NCBI GenBank assembly: GCA_963695645.1
Contig: CAVOHC010000007.1
Span: 248,001 to 312,000, forward strand
Length of the DNA stretch: 64,000 nucleotides
Reading direction: 5' to 3'
Origin: DATBGO01 sp963695645
Lineage (GTDB): Bacteria; Actinomycetota; Actinomycetes; Streptosporangiales; Streptosporangiaceae
The notes under the pieces are model-generated. The model was given only the letters and a program-made list of their open reading frames with translations. It ran no database searches and had not been told where the DNA came from. Below are positions 1 through 10,735 of this stretch, in pieces; position 1 is the stretch's first letter, and each line of letters begins with the position of its first letter. Made by a program: the position numbers and the translations under genes.

Positions 1-2
1 AC

Positions 3-2627
3 CGGGTCCAGCTGCACGCAGGCTTCACCTTCGACGACGCCGCCGCCATCACCGGCTACCTGGCCGCGCTTGGTGTCAGTCACCTGTACTGCTCGCCCTA
101 TCTGCAGGCCGTCCCGGGCAGCACGCATGGCTACGATGTGGTCGACCACGGGCTGCTGAACGCCGAGCTTGGTGGCGCGCCCGCGCACGCCAGGTTCCGC
201 CAGCGGCTGGCCGCGGCCGGTCTCGGGCAGCTGCTCGACATCGTGCCGAACCATATGGCACTCGACGGACGGGCCAACGCATGGTGGTGGGACGTTCTCG
301 AGAACGGCCCCTCGAGCCGTTATGCCGGCTATTTCGACATCGACTGGGATCCACCGCAGCGCAAGCTGATAGCTACCGTGCTAATGCCGATCCTCGGCGA
401 TCACTACGGCCGGGTCCTCGAGACGGGCCAGCTGGCCGTCGAGCGGCAGGGCGGATCGCTAGTGGTCCGCTACTACGAGCACGAGGCGCCGCTGTCGCCG
501 CGTTCACTGGACGAGTTCCTGGCCCGCGCCGCGGCCAGGGCAGGCTCGGTGGAGCTGAAGAACCTGGCCGCCGACCTTGGCCAGCTGCCGCATTCGATCC
601 TTACCGATCGGGCGGCCGTGGCCGAGCGGCACCAGGGCAACCGGGAGCTGCGGGACCGCCTGGCCCGGCTGTGCGAGACTCACCCCGAGGTGGCGGCGGC
701 CGTCGACGCGGAGATCGCGGCGGTCAACAGCAATCCCGACGCCCTCGACGATCTGCTTGGCAGGCAGAACTACCGGCTGGCTTACTGGGGCAACGCCGAC
801 GAGGAGCTCTCCTACCGGCGGTTCTTCAACATCGAATCGCTCGTCGGGCTGCGGGTGGAGGACGAGACCGTCTTCACCGACACCCACCGCCTGGTTCTGG
901 AGCTGGTCCGCAACGGGACGCTCGACGGACTGCGGATCGACCACGTGGACGGGCTTGCCGACCCGGAGGGCTACCTGCGGCGGCTGCGGGACGCCACCGG
1001 GGGCGCTTACGTCGTGGTGGAGAAGATCCTGGAGGGCGATGAGGAGCTGCCCCGATCGTGGCCGGTAGCGGGCACCAGCGGCTACGACTTCCTGACCAGG
1101 GTCAACCAGCTCTTCGTCGATCCGGCCAATGAAGCGGTCCTGCTGGCCGGGTATGCCGGCTTCACCGGCGAACGGACCGGCTACACCGAGATCGCGCACG
1201 GGGCCAAGCTCCAGATCATGCGCGAGGAGCTGGCGGCCGAGGTGGAGCGCCTCACCGGCCTGCTGGCTGAGGTTTGCGAGCGACATCGCCGCCAGCGCGA
1301 CCACACGCACTCCGAGCTGCGCGACGCGCTGCGCGAGATCATCGCCGCTTTCCCCGTCTACCGCACCTACGCCCGCCCTGGCCGGCCCGCCACCAATGCG
1401 GACCGGGCTCACGTGGCCGCCGCTGTCGCCGGGGCGCGCTGGCGTCGGCCCGACATCGATGCGGAGCTGGCCGACTTCGTCGGCGAGCTGGTCACCGGAG
1501 ATCACCCCGGCGAGGCAGAGGCCGCCTTCACGATCCGGTTCGCCCAGGTGAGCGCGCCGGTGATGGCCAAGGGCGTGGAAGATACCGCGTTCTACCGCTA
1601 CCTTCCGCTCGTTTCCCTCAATGAGGTCGGCGGCGACCCTGGACGCTTCGGCCTGCCGGTGGCCGATTTTCACCAGGCAATGATCGCCGCGGCCCGGCAC
1701 TGGCCGGAAGCAATGCTCACCCTCTCCACCCACGACACAAAACGCAGCGGCGACGTCCGGGCCAGGCTCAGCCTGCTGTCCGAGCTCCCCGAAGCGTGGG
1801 AACTCGCCGTAGACCGCTGGTCACGGCATAACGAGCGATATAAGCAGAACGGATGGCCGGACCGTAATGCCGAGTACCTGCTCTACCAGACGCTGGTCGG
1901 TGCCTGGCCGATCGATACGGCGCGGGTCGCCGCGTATATGGCGAAGGCAGCGAAGGAAGCCAAGGTCCACACGTCCTGGAGCGACCCGAGCGACAGCTAC
2001 GACGCTGCCCTGCAGGCCTTCGTCGCCTTGATTCTCGCGGACCGGGGTTTCGTCGCCGACCTGGGAGCGTTCCTGGCGGAGCACCGGCTCGTCGAGCATG
2101 GCCGGGTCAACTCGCTGGCGCAGACGGCGCTGCTGCTGACCTGCCCGGGCGTGCCTGACCTGTACCAGGGCAGCGAGCTGTGGGACCTGTCGCTGGTCGA
2201 CCCGGACAACCGCAGGCCGGTCGACTACGAGGTCCGTCGCCGTCTGCTTGACGCGCTCGCGGATGCCGGGCCTGAGGCCGCGCTGGACCGGGCCGATGAA
2301 GGCGGCCCGAAGCTCTGGCTGATCCACCGGCTGCTTCAGCACCGTTGCCGCAATCCGGAGGCCTATGGCCCTGGCTCTGGTTACGAGCCGCTCCGCGTCG
2401 CCGGACCGGCCGCCTCGAACGCGCTGGCCTTCGCCCGTACCGCCGGGCTGGCCGTGGTGGTGCCGCGGCTGGTCACCGGGATCGGCGCCTGGGCCGGGAC
2501 CACCGCCGCGCTGCCCGCCGGGACCTGGACCGACGTGCTCACCGGCGATCGGGTGGCGGGCGGCGACGCCAGCGTTGCGCAGTTGCTGCGGCGGTTCCCC
2601 GTCGCGGTATTGGGCCGGGAAGGCTGA
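3..2627 (+). CDS. treY: Maltooligosyl trehalose synthase (5' end outside window)
   Basis: Converts the reducing-end alpha-1,4 bond of maltooligosaccharides into an alpha,alpha-1,1 bond, giving maltooligosyltrehalose, the first step of the TreY/TreZ trehalose pathway in the cytoplasm. The reading frame is open from base 3, and the first visible residues (RVQLHAGFTFDDA) match the usual extreme N-terminus of TreY, so only about 10-20 residues are missing. GH13 landmarks are visible in order: DIVPNHMA (region I), DGLRIDHVDGL with the nucleophile Asp (II), VVVEKILEG with the acid/base Glu (III) and STHDTKR (IV). About 874 residues are seen, normal for the family. treZ follows 76 bp downstream and treX after that. 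An internal GTG at 138 is too late to be the start. Confidence 0.95.
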   Translation, partial: RVQLHAGFTFDDAAAITGYLAALGVSHLYCSPYLQAVPGSTHGYDVVDHGLLNAELGGAPAHARFRQRLAAAGLGQLLDIVPNHMALDGRANAWWWDVLENGPSSRYAGYFDIDWDPPQRKLIATVLMPILGDHYGRVLETGQLAVERQGGSLVVRYYEHEAPLSPRSLDEFLARAAARAGSVELKNLAADLGQLPHSILTDRAAVAERHQGNRELRDRLARLCETHPEVAAAVDAEIAAVNSNPDALDDLLGRQNYRLAYWGNADEELSYRRFFNIESLVGLRVEDETVFTDTHRLVLELVRNGTLDGLRIDHVDGLADPEGYLRRLRDATGGAYVVVEKILEGDEELPRSWPVAGTSGYDFLTRVNQLFVDPANEAVLLAGYAGFTGERTGYTEIAHGAKLQIMREELAAEVERLTGLLAEVCERHRRQRDHTHSELRDALREIIAAFPVYRTYARPGRPATNADRAHVAAAVAGARWRRPDIDAELADFVGELVTGDHPGEAEAAFTIRFAQVSAPVMAKGVEDTAFYRYLPLVSLNEVGGDPGRFGLPVADFHQAMIAAARHWPEAMLTLSTHDTKRSGDVRARLSLLSELPEAWELAVDRWSRHNERYKQNGWPDRNAEYLLYQTLVGAWPIDTARVAAYMAKAAKEAKVHTSWSDPSDSYDAALQAFVALILADRGFVADLGAFLAEHRLVEHGRVNSLAQTALLLTCPGVPDLYQGSELWDLSLVDPDNRRPVDYEVRRRLLDALADAGPEAALDRADEGGPKLWLIHRLLQHRCRNPEAYGPGSGYEPLRVAGPAASNALAFARTAGLAVVVPRLVTGIGAWAGTTAALPAGTWTDVLTGDRVAGGDASVAQLLRRFPVAVLGREG

Positions 2628-2703
2628 TGCCCGGGTCCGGTGCCGCCGGGGCAGTGGTGGCGCCTGGGTGGTTTCGCGTCGCCGTGGCGGGCAGGAAGGG
2701 CTG

Positions 2704-4455
2704 ATGCACGAGTTCCGGGTGTGGGCCCCGCGCCCCAGCGAGGTCGATGTCGTCATAGGCGGCCAGCGGATTCCGATGCGGCCGGCCGGGGATGGCTGGT
2801 GGGCGGCCACCGTTGACGGGGCGGAGCCGGGCACCGACTATTCGTTTAGTCTCGACGACGGCCCGCCCCGGCCCGATCCTCGCTCGGCATTCCAGCCTGA
2901 GGGCATCGACGGGCCGTCCCGGGTGGTCGATCACGCGGCCTTCGCATGGGGGGACGGCGGCTGGCGCGGAATCCCGCTGGCTGGCGCCGTCTTGTACGAA
3001 TGCCACGTCGGCACGTTCTCGGCGGCTGGCACCTTCGACGGCGTGATCGGGCATCTGGATCACCTGGCTGACCTGGGCGTCGACGCCATCGAATTGCTGC
3101 CAGTCGCGGAATTCCCCGGGCCGAGGGGCTGGGGCTACGACGGCGTCGACCTGTTCGCGCCACACCACGCCTACGGTGGCCCGGACGGTCTCAAGCGGCT
3201 GGTCGACGCGGCCCACGCCCGGGGCATCGGCGTGGTACTCGACGTCGTCTACAACCACCTGGGCCCGGCCGGGAACTACCTGCCCGAGTTCGGCCCGTAC
3301 TTTTCGGCCCGGCACCAGACCAACTGGGGCGACGCCGTCAACTTCGATGGCCCGGGCAGCGACGAGGTCCGGCGGTTCGTCATCGACAACGCGCTGGCCT
3401 GGCTGCGCGATTACCACTGCGACGGGCTGCGCGTCGACGCCGTCCATGCCATCCGCGACGACTCAGCCACCCACCTACTGGAGGCGCTCGCCGTCGAAGT
3501 GGGCACGCTGGCCGCGCACGTCGGACGGCCGCTGTTCGTCGTCGCCGAGAGCGATCTCAACGACCCCCGATTCGTCCGCGGCCTGGACGCAGGCGGATAC
3601 GGCCTGGACGCCTGCTGGGCCGATGAATGGCATCACGCCCTGCACGCGGCCCTGACCGGGGAGACCAGTGGTTACTACGAGGACTTCGGCCCGCTGCGGC
3701 TGCTGGCCAAGGCACTGCGCCAGGCGTGGGTGTACGACGGCTGTTATTCGCCGCACCGGCAGCGGGTGCACGGCCGTTCGCCGGCCGGGCTGTCCGGCAG
3801 CCAGTTCGTGGTCGCCGCGCAGAACCACGACCAGGTTGGCAACCGGGCGGCCGGCGAGCGCAGCGGGGCGCTGATGAACGGCGGGCGGCTGCGGGTGGCC
3901 GCCGCGCTGCTGCTGACCTCGCCGTTCGTGCCGCTGCTCTTCCAGGGCGAGGAGTGGGGCGCGAGCGCGCCGTTCCAGTACTTCACCAGTCACGACGACG
4001 CTGACCTTGGCCGGGCGGTCAGCGAGGGCAGGCGCCGCGAGTTCGCCCATTTCGGCTGGGATCCCGATAGCGTGCCTGACCCGCAGGATCCGGCTACCTT
4101 CGAGCGCTCCAGGCTGGACTGGTCCGAGCTCGGAAGGGAACCGCACGCGAGCCTGCTGGCCTGGCACCGGCGGCTGATCGCGCTGCGCCGGAAGATCCCG
4201 GCGCTTACCGATCCGCGCCTCGACCGCACCTGCACCGAATACGACGAGGAAGCCGGGTGGCTGGCGGTGCGGAGGGGCCCGGTCGCGGTAGCCAGTAACC
4301 TCGGGGGTAGAAACTGGACGTTCCAGGCAGATCGGACGGCGGTCCAGCTCGCCGCATCGGACCCCGGTATCCAGCGGACCCGCCACGGCCTGGTCCTGCC
4401 GCCTGATACCGTCTCGATCCTCATGCGGGCGGGTGTGCCGTCACCACCGTCGTGA
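2704..4455 (+). CDS. treZ: Malto-oligosyltrehalose trehalohydrolase
   Basis: Hydrolyses maltooligosyltrehalose from TreY to free trehalose. The 583-residue product opens with an immunoglobulin-like N-terminal domain (FRVWAPRPSEVDV), followed by a GH13 barrel with DVVYNHLG, DGLRVDAVHAI (nucleophile Asp), VVAESDLND (acid/base Glu) and QNHDQVGNR. The ATG at 2704 is preferred because a GGCAGGAAGGG ribosome site lies just before it and the protein then begins where TreZ proteins do. The frame is open further upstream, but that stretch is only the shadow of treY. treX begins 37 bp after the stop, so treY-treZ-treX are probably co-transcribed. Confidence 0.95.
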   Translation: MHEFRVWAPRPSEVDVVIGGQRIPMRPAGDGWWAATVDGAEPGTDYSFSLDDGPPRPDPRSAFQPEGIDGPSRVVDHAAFAWGDGGWRGIPLAGAVLYECHVGTFSAAGTFDGVIGHLDHLADLGVDAIELLPVAEFPGPRGWGYDGVDLFAPHHAYGGPDGLKRLVDAAHARGIGVVLDVVYNHLGPAGNYLPEFGPYFSARHQTNWGDAVNFDGPGSDEVRRFVIDNALAWLRDYHCDGLRVDAVHAIRDDSATHLLEALAVEVGTLAAHVGRPLFVVAESDLNDPRFVRGLDAGGYGLDACWADEWHHALHAALTGETSGYYEDFGPLRLLAKALRQAWVYDGCYSPHRQRVHGRSPAGLSGSQFVVAAQNHDQVGNRAAGERSGALMNGGRLRVAAALLLTSPFVPLLFQGEEWGASAPFQYFTSHDDADLGRAVSEGRRREFAHFGWDPDSVPDPQDPATFERSRLDWSELGREPHASLLAWHRRLIALRRKIPALTDPRLDRTCTEYDEEAGWLAVRRGPVAVASNLGGRNWTFQADRTAVQLAASDPGIQRTRHGLVLPPDTVSILMRAGVPSPPS

Positions 4456-4492
4456 CCGGCCCGACGTCGGCGACGAAAGGACGTGGCCGCAG

Positions 4493-6601
<2,109 letters not shown>

Positions 6602-6618
6602 CGCCACCCCGGCTGGCG
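6602..6618. terminator. Short hairpin between convergent treX and MEDS gene
   Basis: CGCCA (6602-6606) pairs with TGGCG (6614-6618) around a 7-nt loop, immediately after the treX stop. It fills most of the 27-bp gap between two convergent genes. There is no T-tract, as is common in high-GC actinobacteria. Confidence 0.4.
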
Positions 6619-6628
6619 GCGCGGCGCC

Positions 6629-7606
6629 TCAGGCTGGGTACCTGATGCCCTGCTCGGCTGCCTCCGCATTGCGCCGGCCCGGCACCTGCAACCGGATGGT
6701 AGGGCCGTCGGCGCCTGACCTGATGTCGATCCAGTCGCAGATCTGGCCGGTCAGCCAGAGCCCGTCGCCCGGCCTCGGGTCCAGCTCGGCTGGCCGCAAG
6801 CCAAGGAACGGGTCGCCGACACTGCCGCCTGGCTGGCGGAAGTCGCAAACGACCGCGTCGGCGTGCTCCCAGGTCCGTACGGCGGCGCTGGCTGGCGACC
6901 GGTTCTTCAGGAAGGTGCCTACTTCACCGGCGGCCTGGACCAGCAGGCCGACTCGTTCTCCCGTTAGGCCGTGCGCGGCTGCGCGGCTGGTGATGAACCT
7001 GCGCAGGCCGCGCAGGTCCCCGTCGAACTCGAACACCACGGCGCTGGCCGGCGGGTCGGGCAGCGGGCCGGTGTCCCATTCGTCCGCGAAGGCCGTCGGG
7101 TCGGCGTAGTCCGGGCTGGTACTGGCGTGCGGTCCGTCAGCCAGTGCCGGATGGGTGCGCCGGGCGGCCGCGACGATCTCCGGTGCGGTAACCCGGGTGT
7201 CGTAGGGGCAGATCATGAACACGCTTGTGCCGGCGAGCGCTACGTTAAGCGCTGACTCCATCCGGGTCCAGGCGGCAACCTCGCGGGCAGAGCGGCCGGC
7301 CCATACCGGCTCGGCGAGAACACGAACCTGAGTACCGTTATCCGCGCCAGCGTGCCGCCTCCAGTAACGGTGGAATGCGGCCATCCGCTGCGGCGGCCGA
7401 CGGCCGAAGAAAGCAGACTCTGCGTAATCCACTTCGCCGCGGTCCCCCAGTGCCGAGCTAATGAGTTCCAGGTTGGCCGGGGTGGTCACGGCGAGCACCG
7501 GCTCGCCGTTCGAGAGGCCGGACTCGAAGAACGGCAGCGCCATCGCGAGGAACTGGCGGTCCGAGCCGTAGATGCAGGCCTGGTGCTCGAATGTCGTCTC
7601 GCTCAT
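6629..7606 (-). CDS. MEDS-domain protein with RsbW-like ATPase domain
   Basis: About 325 residues. The N-terminal half (FEHQACIYGSDRQFLAMALPFFESGL...GEPVLAVTTP) is a MEDS/DcmR-type sensory domain. The C-terminal 130 residues resemble a histidine-kinase-like ATPase of the RsbW/SpoIIAB anti-sigma type. Such proteins usually bind or phosphorylate STAS partners in stress signalling. The start is placed at ATG 7606 because the MEDS homology begins there (MSETTFEHQ); upstream codons look non-coding. The STAS gene ends 5 bp upstream, so the two form an operon. Oddity: where RsbW kinases have an N-box with E-x-x-x-N, this protein reads EVGTFLKNRS, with Phe at the Asn position, so ATP binding may be weak or lost. 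Confidence 0.8.
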   Translation of the reverse strand: MSETTFEHQACIYGSDRQFLAMALPFFESGLSNGEPVLAVTTPANLELISSALGDRGEVDYAESAFFGRRPPQRMAAFHRYWRRHAGADNGTQVRVLAEPVWAGRSAREVAAWTRMESALNVALAGTSVFMICPYDTRVTAPEIVAAARRTHPALADGPHASTSPDYADPTAFADEWDTGPLPDPPASAVVFEFDGDLRGLRRFITSRAAAHGLTGERVGLLVQAAGEVGTFLKNRSPASAAVRTWEHADAVVCDFRQPGGSVGDPFLGLRPAELDPRPGDGLWLTGQICDWIDIRSGADGPTIRLQVPGRRNAEAAEQGIRYPA

Positions 7607-7611
7607 GCGGT

Positions 7612-8079
7612 TCACCCGCGCCCCCCCGTCGGCTGACCGGCCTCGACTATGGCATCCGACCACGCCTGGCTGCTGGCGTGGTGTCCGTCGAGCAGAGCCA
7701 GGCCGGGTATGGAATCCCAGCCGACGATCCGCAGTACCGTCTGCAGCTGGGACGGCATCTCATGCAGCACAACACGCCTGCGGTGGCGCCCGTCGCCGTT
7801 CTGGCTCTGGCCTTCGCCGTCCTGGCCCAGGCCGTCGGCGCCAGTCAGCATGACGATCGCCCGCAGCCCGGCTAGGTCGCAGTAGTCCACCTCGGCGAGG
7901 CTGACGTGTACCTCTTGGTGCTCGTCCGCTTCGTGCTCGTCCGCGACCTCCTTCAGCACTCCGACCAGCCCCGGATAAGTGGATTCGTCTATCTCGCCGG
8001 CGATAGCGAGGACCGGCGGGCTGCCTGCCCAGGCGATCCGCAACATCCCGTCGTCATATACCTCGCCCTCGCGCATCAT
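7612..8079 (-). CDS. STAS-domain anti-sigma factor antagonist-like protein
   Basis: A 155-residue STAS protein (LAIAGEIDESTYPGLVGVL..., then VDYCDLAGLRAIVML). STAS proteins of the SpoIIAA/RsbV type bind anti-sigma kinases and are switched off by phosphorylation of a Ser in D-x-S-G-L. Here the motif reads CDLAGL, so that Ser is Ala, which suggests a form that cannot be phosphorylated. A hydrophilic insert rich in Asp, Glu and His (DEHEADEHQEVHV) sits near residue 50. It is the first gene of a two-gene operon with the MEDS/ATPase gene 5 bp downstream. Two in-frame ATG codons (8079 and 8076) are possible starts. Confidence 0.8.
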   Translation of the reverse strand: MMREGEVYDDGMLRIAWAGSPPVLAIAGEIDESTYPGLVGVLKEVADEHEADEHQEVHVSLAEVDYCDLAGLRAIVMLTGADGLGQDGEGQSQNGDGRHRRRVVLHEMPSQLQTVLRIVGWDSIPGLALLDGHHASSQAWSDAIVEAGQPTGGRG

Positions 8080-8196
8080 TGCGGAAGAGCCACCCCCTCG
8101 GCACGCGTCAATGCTTGCTTCCGAGATCCCCGTGGAGAGCCGACGCTGGCTGCGCAGCTCCGGCGGTCCGCTGCCTCATAACTACATCCTGGACAG

Positions 8197-8248
8197 GCGG
8201 GTCTGCGGGAGCGATACCGTACGCCGCCGCTGACGAGAGCAGACCCGC
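8197..8248. repeat. Perfect 10-bp inverted repeat, 32-nt spacer
   Basis: GCGGGTCTGC (8197-8206) and GCAGACCCGC (8239-8248) are exact reverse complements. They lie 118-170 bp upstream of the STAS start on the other strand. This could be an operator or a long hairpin in the STAS-MEDS leader. Confidence 0.55.
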
Positions 8249-8495
8249 AGCATTGCTACCAGACTATGTCGCACCGTCAGACCTCACGTGCAGTGAACCC
8301 GCCCACGCGCACTGTCGCTTCGTCATATTATCGTCTGGCCGGCAAAACCGGTCAACGCGCCGCGGTCGACGCCCCGGTCAAACGGCCCCTGTGGAACAAG
8401 GTCCGAAGGAGTGCTCAGCGCTCTTGCCTGGCGCGGCGGCGGGCGCTGTCGCGGGTTGTGTGCTGAGATCAAGGCGCGCCCCCAGTCGTGATCGT

Positions 8496-8515
8496 GAGGA
8501 CTTTCGGCCCTTGGG
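8496..8515 (+). promoter_or_regulatory. DosR/DevR-like box
   Basis: GAGGACTTTCGGCCCTTGGG matches the core of the boxes at 16279 and 35507 (GGACYTTCGGCCCT). It lies 147 bp before the marR start and 417 bp before the divergent STAS gene, so its target is unclear. Assignment rests on similarity to mycobacterial DosR boxes and is an inference. Confidence 0.45.
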
Positions 8516-8661
8516 AAGCTGCTCGGTCTGGGGGGAACATGAAATCCATGGATATGGCCCGGGCTGCTGACCGGGCTGCCCGGGGATGAGCGTGATTCCC
8601 GCGAGCGGCCGGGCAGGTCCGCGCGCGTCGGCCGACCGGCCGACACCGGGGGTGGTACCTG

Positions 8662-9120
8662 ATGCAATCTGACACAACCGTCGCCGTCTGGGACGACGAG
8701 CTCGAACTAGGCTCGGTGGAGTCGGGGCTGAGTGTGCTGCTGGAGGCGTGTGAGCGGGCCGTGGAGGAGATCGGTGCCGCGGTGCCGCCGGTGCAGTTGC
8801 GGGCGCTGCTGGTGATTGACCGGGCGGGGAGCTTGAATCTGAGCGGGCTGGCGGGGTTGCTGGGGGCGTCGGCGTCCGCGGCGAGCCGGTTGTGTGACCG
8901 GATGCAGGCGGCCGGCCTGGTGTCACGGGACCGGGCGGTGCTGAGCCGGCGGGAGATCGTGCTGGTGCCGACGGAGTCGGGGCGGCGGCTTGCGGCGTGG
9001 GTGCGGGGGCGCCGGGAAGCGGCGCTGGTCGGCCTGCTCGACGGGATGAGCGAGGCAGGACGTGCGGCGCTGAGCCAGGGGCTTGGTGAACTTGCGGCGG
9101 GAGCCGCTGGCCTGGGCTAG
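8662..9120 (+). CDS. MarR-family transcriptional regulator
   Basis: A 152-residue winged-helix protein. After an acidic N-terminus come PPVQLRALLVIDRAG, LSGLAGLLGASASAASRLCD (recognition helix) and the wing LVSRDRAVLSRREIVLVPTE, followed by a C-terminal dimerisation helix. This order is typical of MarR/SlyA dimers that repress small-molecule response genes. A GGGGGTGG ribosome site precedes the ATG. No linked efflux pump or enzyme shows what it regulates; the neighbours are corA (convergent) and the MEDS/STAS pair (divergent). It is followed directly by a terminator-like hairpin. Confidence 0.85.
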   Translation: MQSDTTVAVWDDELELGSVESGLSVLLEACERAVEEIGAAVPPVQLRALLVIDRAGSLNLSGLAGLLGASASAASRLCDRMQAAGLVSRDRAVLSRREIVLVPTESGRRLAAWVRGRREAALVGLLDGMSEAGRAALSQGLGELAAGAAGLG

Positions 9121-9123
9121 CCA

Positions 9124-9155
9124 GGCCGGATCTGGGCTTGCCCGGCCGAGTTTTT
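9124..9155 (+). terminator. Rho-independent-type terminator after marR
   Basis: GGCCGG (9124-9129) pairs with CCGGCC (9142-9147), with a nested GGGC-TT-GCCC, followed by GAG and five T residues (9151-9155). It starts 4 bp after the marR stop. The T-run makes this the most classical terminator in the window. Confidence 0.7.
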
Positions 9156-9246
9156 CAAGCCAGCGAGTGCGACTTTTAGCCGGCCAGTGCCCCGGCCGAC
9201 CGACGCTCAAGCAGTTCGCCGGGGTCAGCGTGACCGCGGCGTGCCG

Positions 9247-10341
9247 CTACAGCCAGTCGTTGCGCTTGAAAACGACGTACAGCGCGATGGCCGTGACGAG
9301 CATGATGGCCACCGCGGCCATCAGGCCGGAGGACCGGCTGAATCCCGGGTACGGCACGTTCATGCCATAGAAGCCGGTGACAAAGGTCGGCACCGCGATG
9401 ATGGCGGCCCAGCTGGTGACCTTCTTGGTGATGACGTTCATCCGGTTGCTCTGGATGGTCAGGTTGGTCTCCAGGATCGTGCTGACCAGGTCGCGCAGGC
9501 TCTCCGTCCACTCGGTCGCGCGCAGCACGTGGTCATAGACGTCCTGGTAGTACGGCTGTAGCGAGTCGTTGATGACGTGCAGGTCCCGCCGCATCAGGGC
9601 ATTGACCACCTCGCGCATGGGCAGCACCACCCTGCGGAGCAGGACCAGGCTCTTGCGCAGCGTGAAGCTGCGCTGCTGGACCTGCCGGTCCTTGGGCACA
9701 TCGGCGAAGAGCCGGTCCTCGGCATCCTCGATGGCGTCGTCGAGCGCCTGGACGGCGGCAAAGTAACCGTCAACGATGTTGTCGAGCAGGCCGTACAGGA
9801 GGTAGCCGACCCCGAATTTGGCGAGATCGGGGCTGGCATCCCAGTAGGCGACAACGGCGGCAATATCTAGCCTGTCGTCCTTCCGCACGGTGATCAGCGC
9901 GCGGTCGGTGATGAAGGCAGCCAGCTCGCTGGTGGCGAGCTCGCCGCTCTCGGTGTTCAGGTAGACGGCGTAGGCGGCGAGGAAAAGATGGCTGCGGTAG
10001 CGATCAAGCTTAGGCCGCTCATGCTTATGCACCGCGTCCTCGATGGCCAGCGGATGCAGTCCGAACTCTGAGCTCAGGACGGAGAGATCATCCCGGTCCG
10101 GATCGCGCAGGTCGAGCCAGAGCACCACCGACTCGTCCTCCAGGTAGTCGCTGATGTCGGCGACCGGGAAGCCCTCCAGCTCCAGCACGCCATCGCGGTA
10201 AAGCCGGGTTCGGGCCTGGCACCTGGTCGGAGTGGACTCCGAGACCGCTGAGGCCAGCACGGTTTCCGGATTCTGCCCCCGGACGGCGGTCGGGCCAGGG
10301 TCGGGCCCCCGATCGGGCGGCTCACGGCTGTCGCGGGTCAT
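9247..10341 (-). CDS. corA: CorA-family magnesium/cobalt transporter
   Basis: A 364-residue CorA-type divalent cation channel of the inner membrane. It has a large N-terminal cytoplasmic domain, a long helix, and two C-terminal membrane segments with the signature YGMN in the loop between them (TGFYGMNVPYPGFS), ending in a basic tail. The start is placed at ATG 10341, where a GGAAAGG ribosome site lies just upstream; the open frame extends further, but those codons (Arg/His/Pro-rich) look non-coding. It is downstream of the desaturase gene on the same strand, with a 230-bp repeat array between them. Mg2+ is the usual substrate; Co2+ or Zn2+ are possible. Confidence 0.9.
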   Translation of the reverse strand: MTRDSREPPDRGPDPGPTAVRGQNPETVLASAVSESTPTRCQARTRLYRDGVLELEGFPVADISDYLEDESVVLWLDLRDPDRDDLSVLSSEFGLHPLAIEDAVHKHERPKLDRYRSHLFLAAYAVYLNTESGELATSELAAFITDRALITVRKDDRLDIAAVVAYWDASPDLAKFGVGYLLYGLLDNIVDGYFAAVQALDDAIEDAEDRLFADVPKDRQVQQRSFTLRKSLVLLRRVVLPMREVVNALMRRDLHVINDSLQPYYQDVYDHVLRATEWTESLRDLVSTILETNLTIQSNRMNVITKKVTSWAAIIAVPTFVTGFYGMNVPYPGFSRSSGLMAAVAIMLVTAIALYVVFKRNDWL

Positions 10342-10507
10342 GGCCTTTCCGATCTCATGCTCACGCGGCTGCGGGCGGAGCGGCTGGCATCGCCGGTCAG
10401 GCGGATGGCTATGAACATGGACCAAGCACCCCGTGGCCGCAGGATATCGCACGGCCAAAGCCGCGACCCGAGCCGCCGGGCCCGCAAACGCGGGACGCGC
10501 CAATCGC

Positions 10508-10735
10508 GGGTCAGCTGCGGGCCGGGTCAGCTGCGGGCCGGGTCAGCTGCGGGCCGGGTCAGCTGCGGGCCGGGTCAGCTGCGGGCCGGGTCAGCTGCGG
10601 GCCGGGTCAGCTGCGGGCCGGGTCAGCTGCGGGCCGGGTCAGCTGCGGGCCGGGTCAGCTGCGGGCCGGGTCAGCTGCGGGCCGGGTCAGCTGCGGGCCG
10701 GGTCAGCTGCGGGTCAGGTCAGCTGCGGGTCAGAT
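10508..10735. repeat. 16-bp tandem repeat array, about 14 copies
   Basis: The unit GGGTCAGCTGCGGGCC is repeated head to tail, with twelve identical copies (10508-10699) then two diverging ones (10700-10731) and a partial one that runs into the desaturase stop codon. Each unit holds the palindrome CAGCTG. Because 16 is not a multiple of 3, all three frames show spurious open stretches, and none is a gene. It lies in the gap between the desaturase and corA, both on the minus strand. Confidence 0.95.

Larger units (their letters stand above)
8080..8661. other. 582-bp intergenic region between divergent STAS and marR genes
   Basis: No convincing protein gene. It holds a perfect 10-bp inverted repeat (8197-8248), a DosR-like box (8496-8515), and a possible 16-codon ORF at 8539-8589 (MKSMDMARAADRAARG) behind a GGGGGG stretch. 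That ORF is too short to support on its own. The rest shows no feature I can name. Confidence 0.5.

Noticed and set aside
504..1733. Long minus-strand open frame (409 codons) inside treY
   Set aside because: It mirrors treY codons, is rich in Gly/Arg/Val/Pro with no motifs, and treY is clearly coding. Same reasoning for similar shadows throughout the GC-rich genes, such as 4898-6607, 57545-59848 and 42433-44406.
8539..8589. Possible 16-residue peptide MKSMDMARAADRAARG downstream of a DosR-like box
   Set aside because: Has a G-rich ribosome-like stretch, but is too short, shows no conservation I can test and no attenuator-like structure. Kept only as a note.
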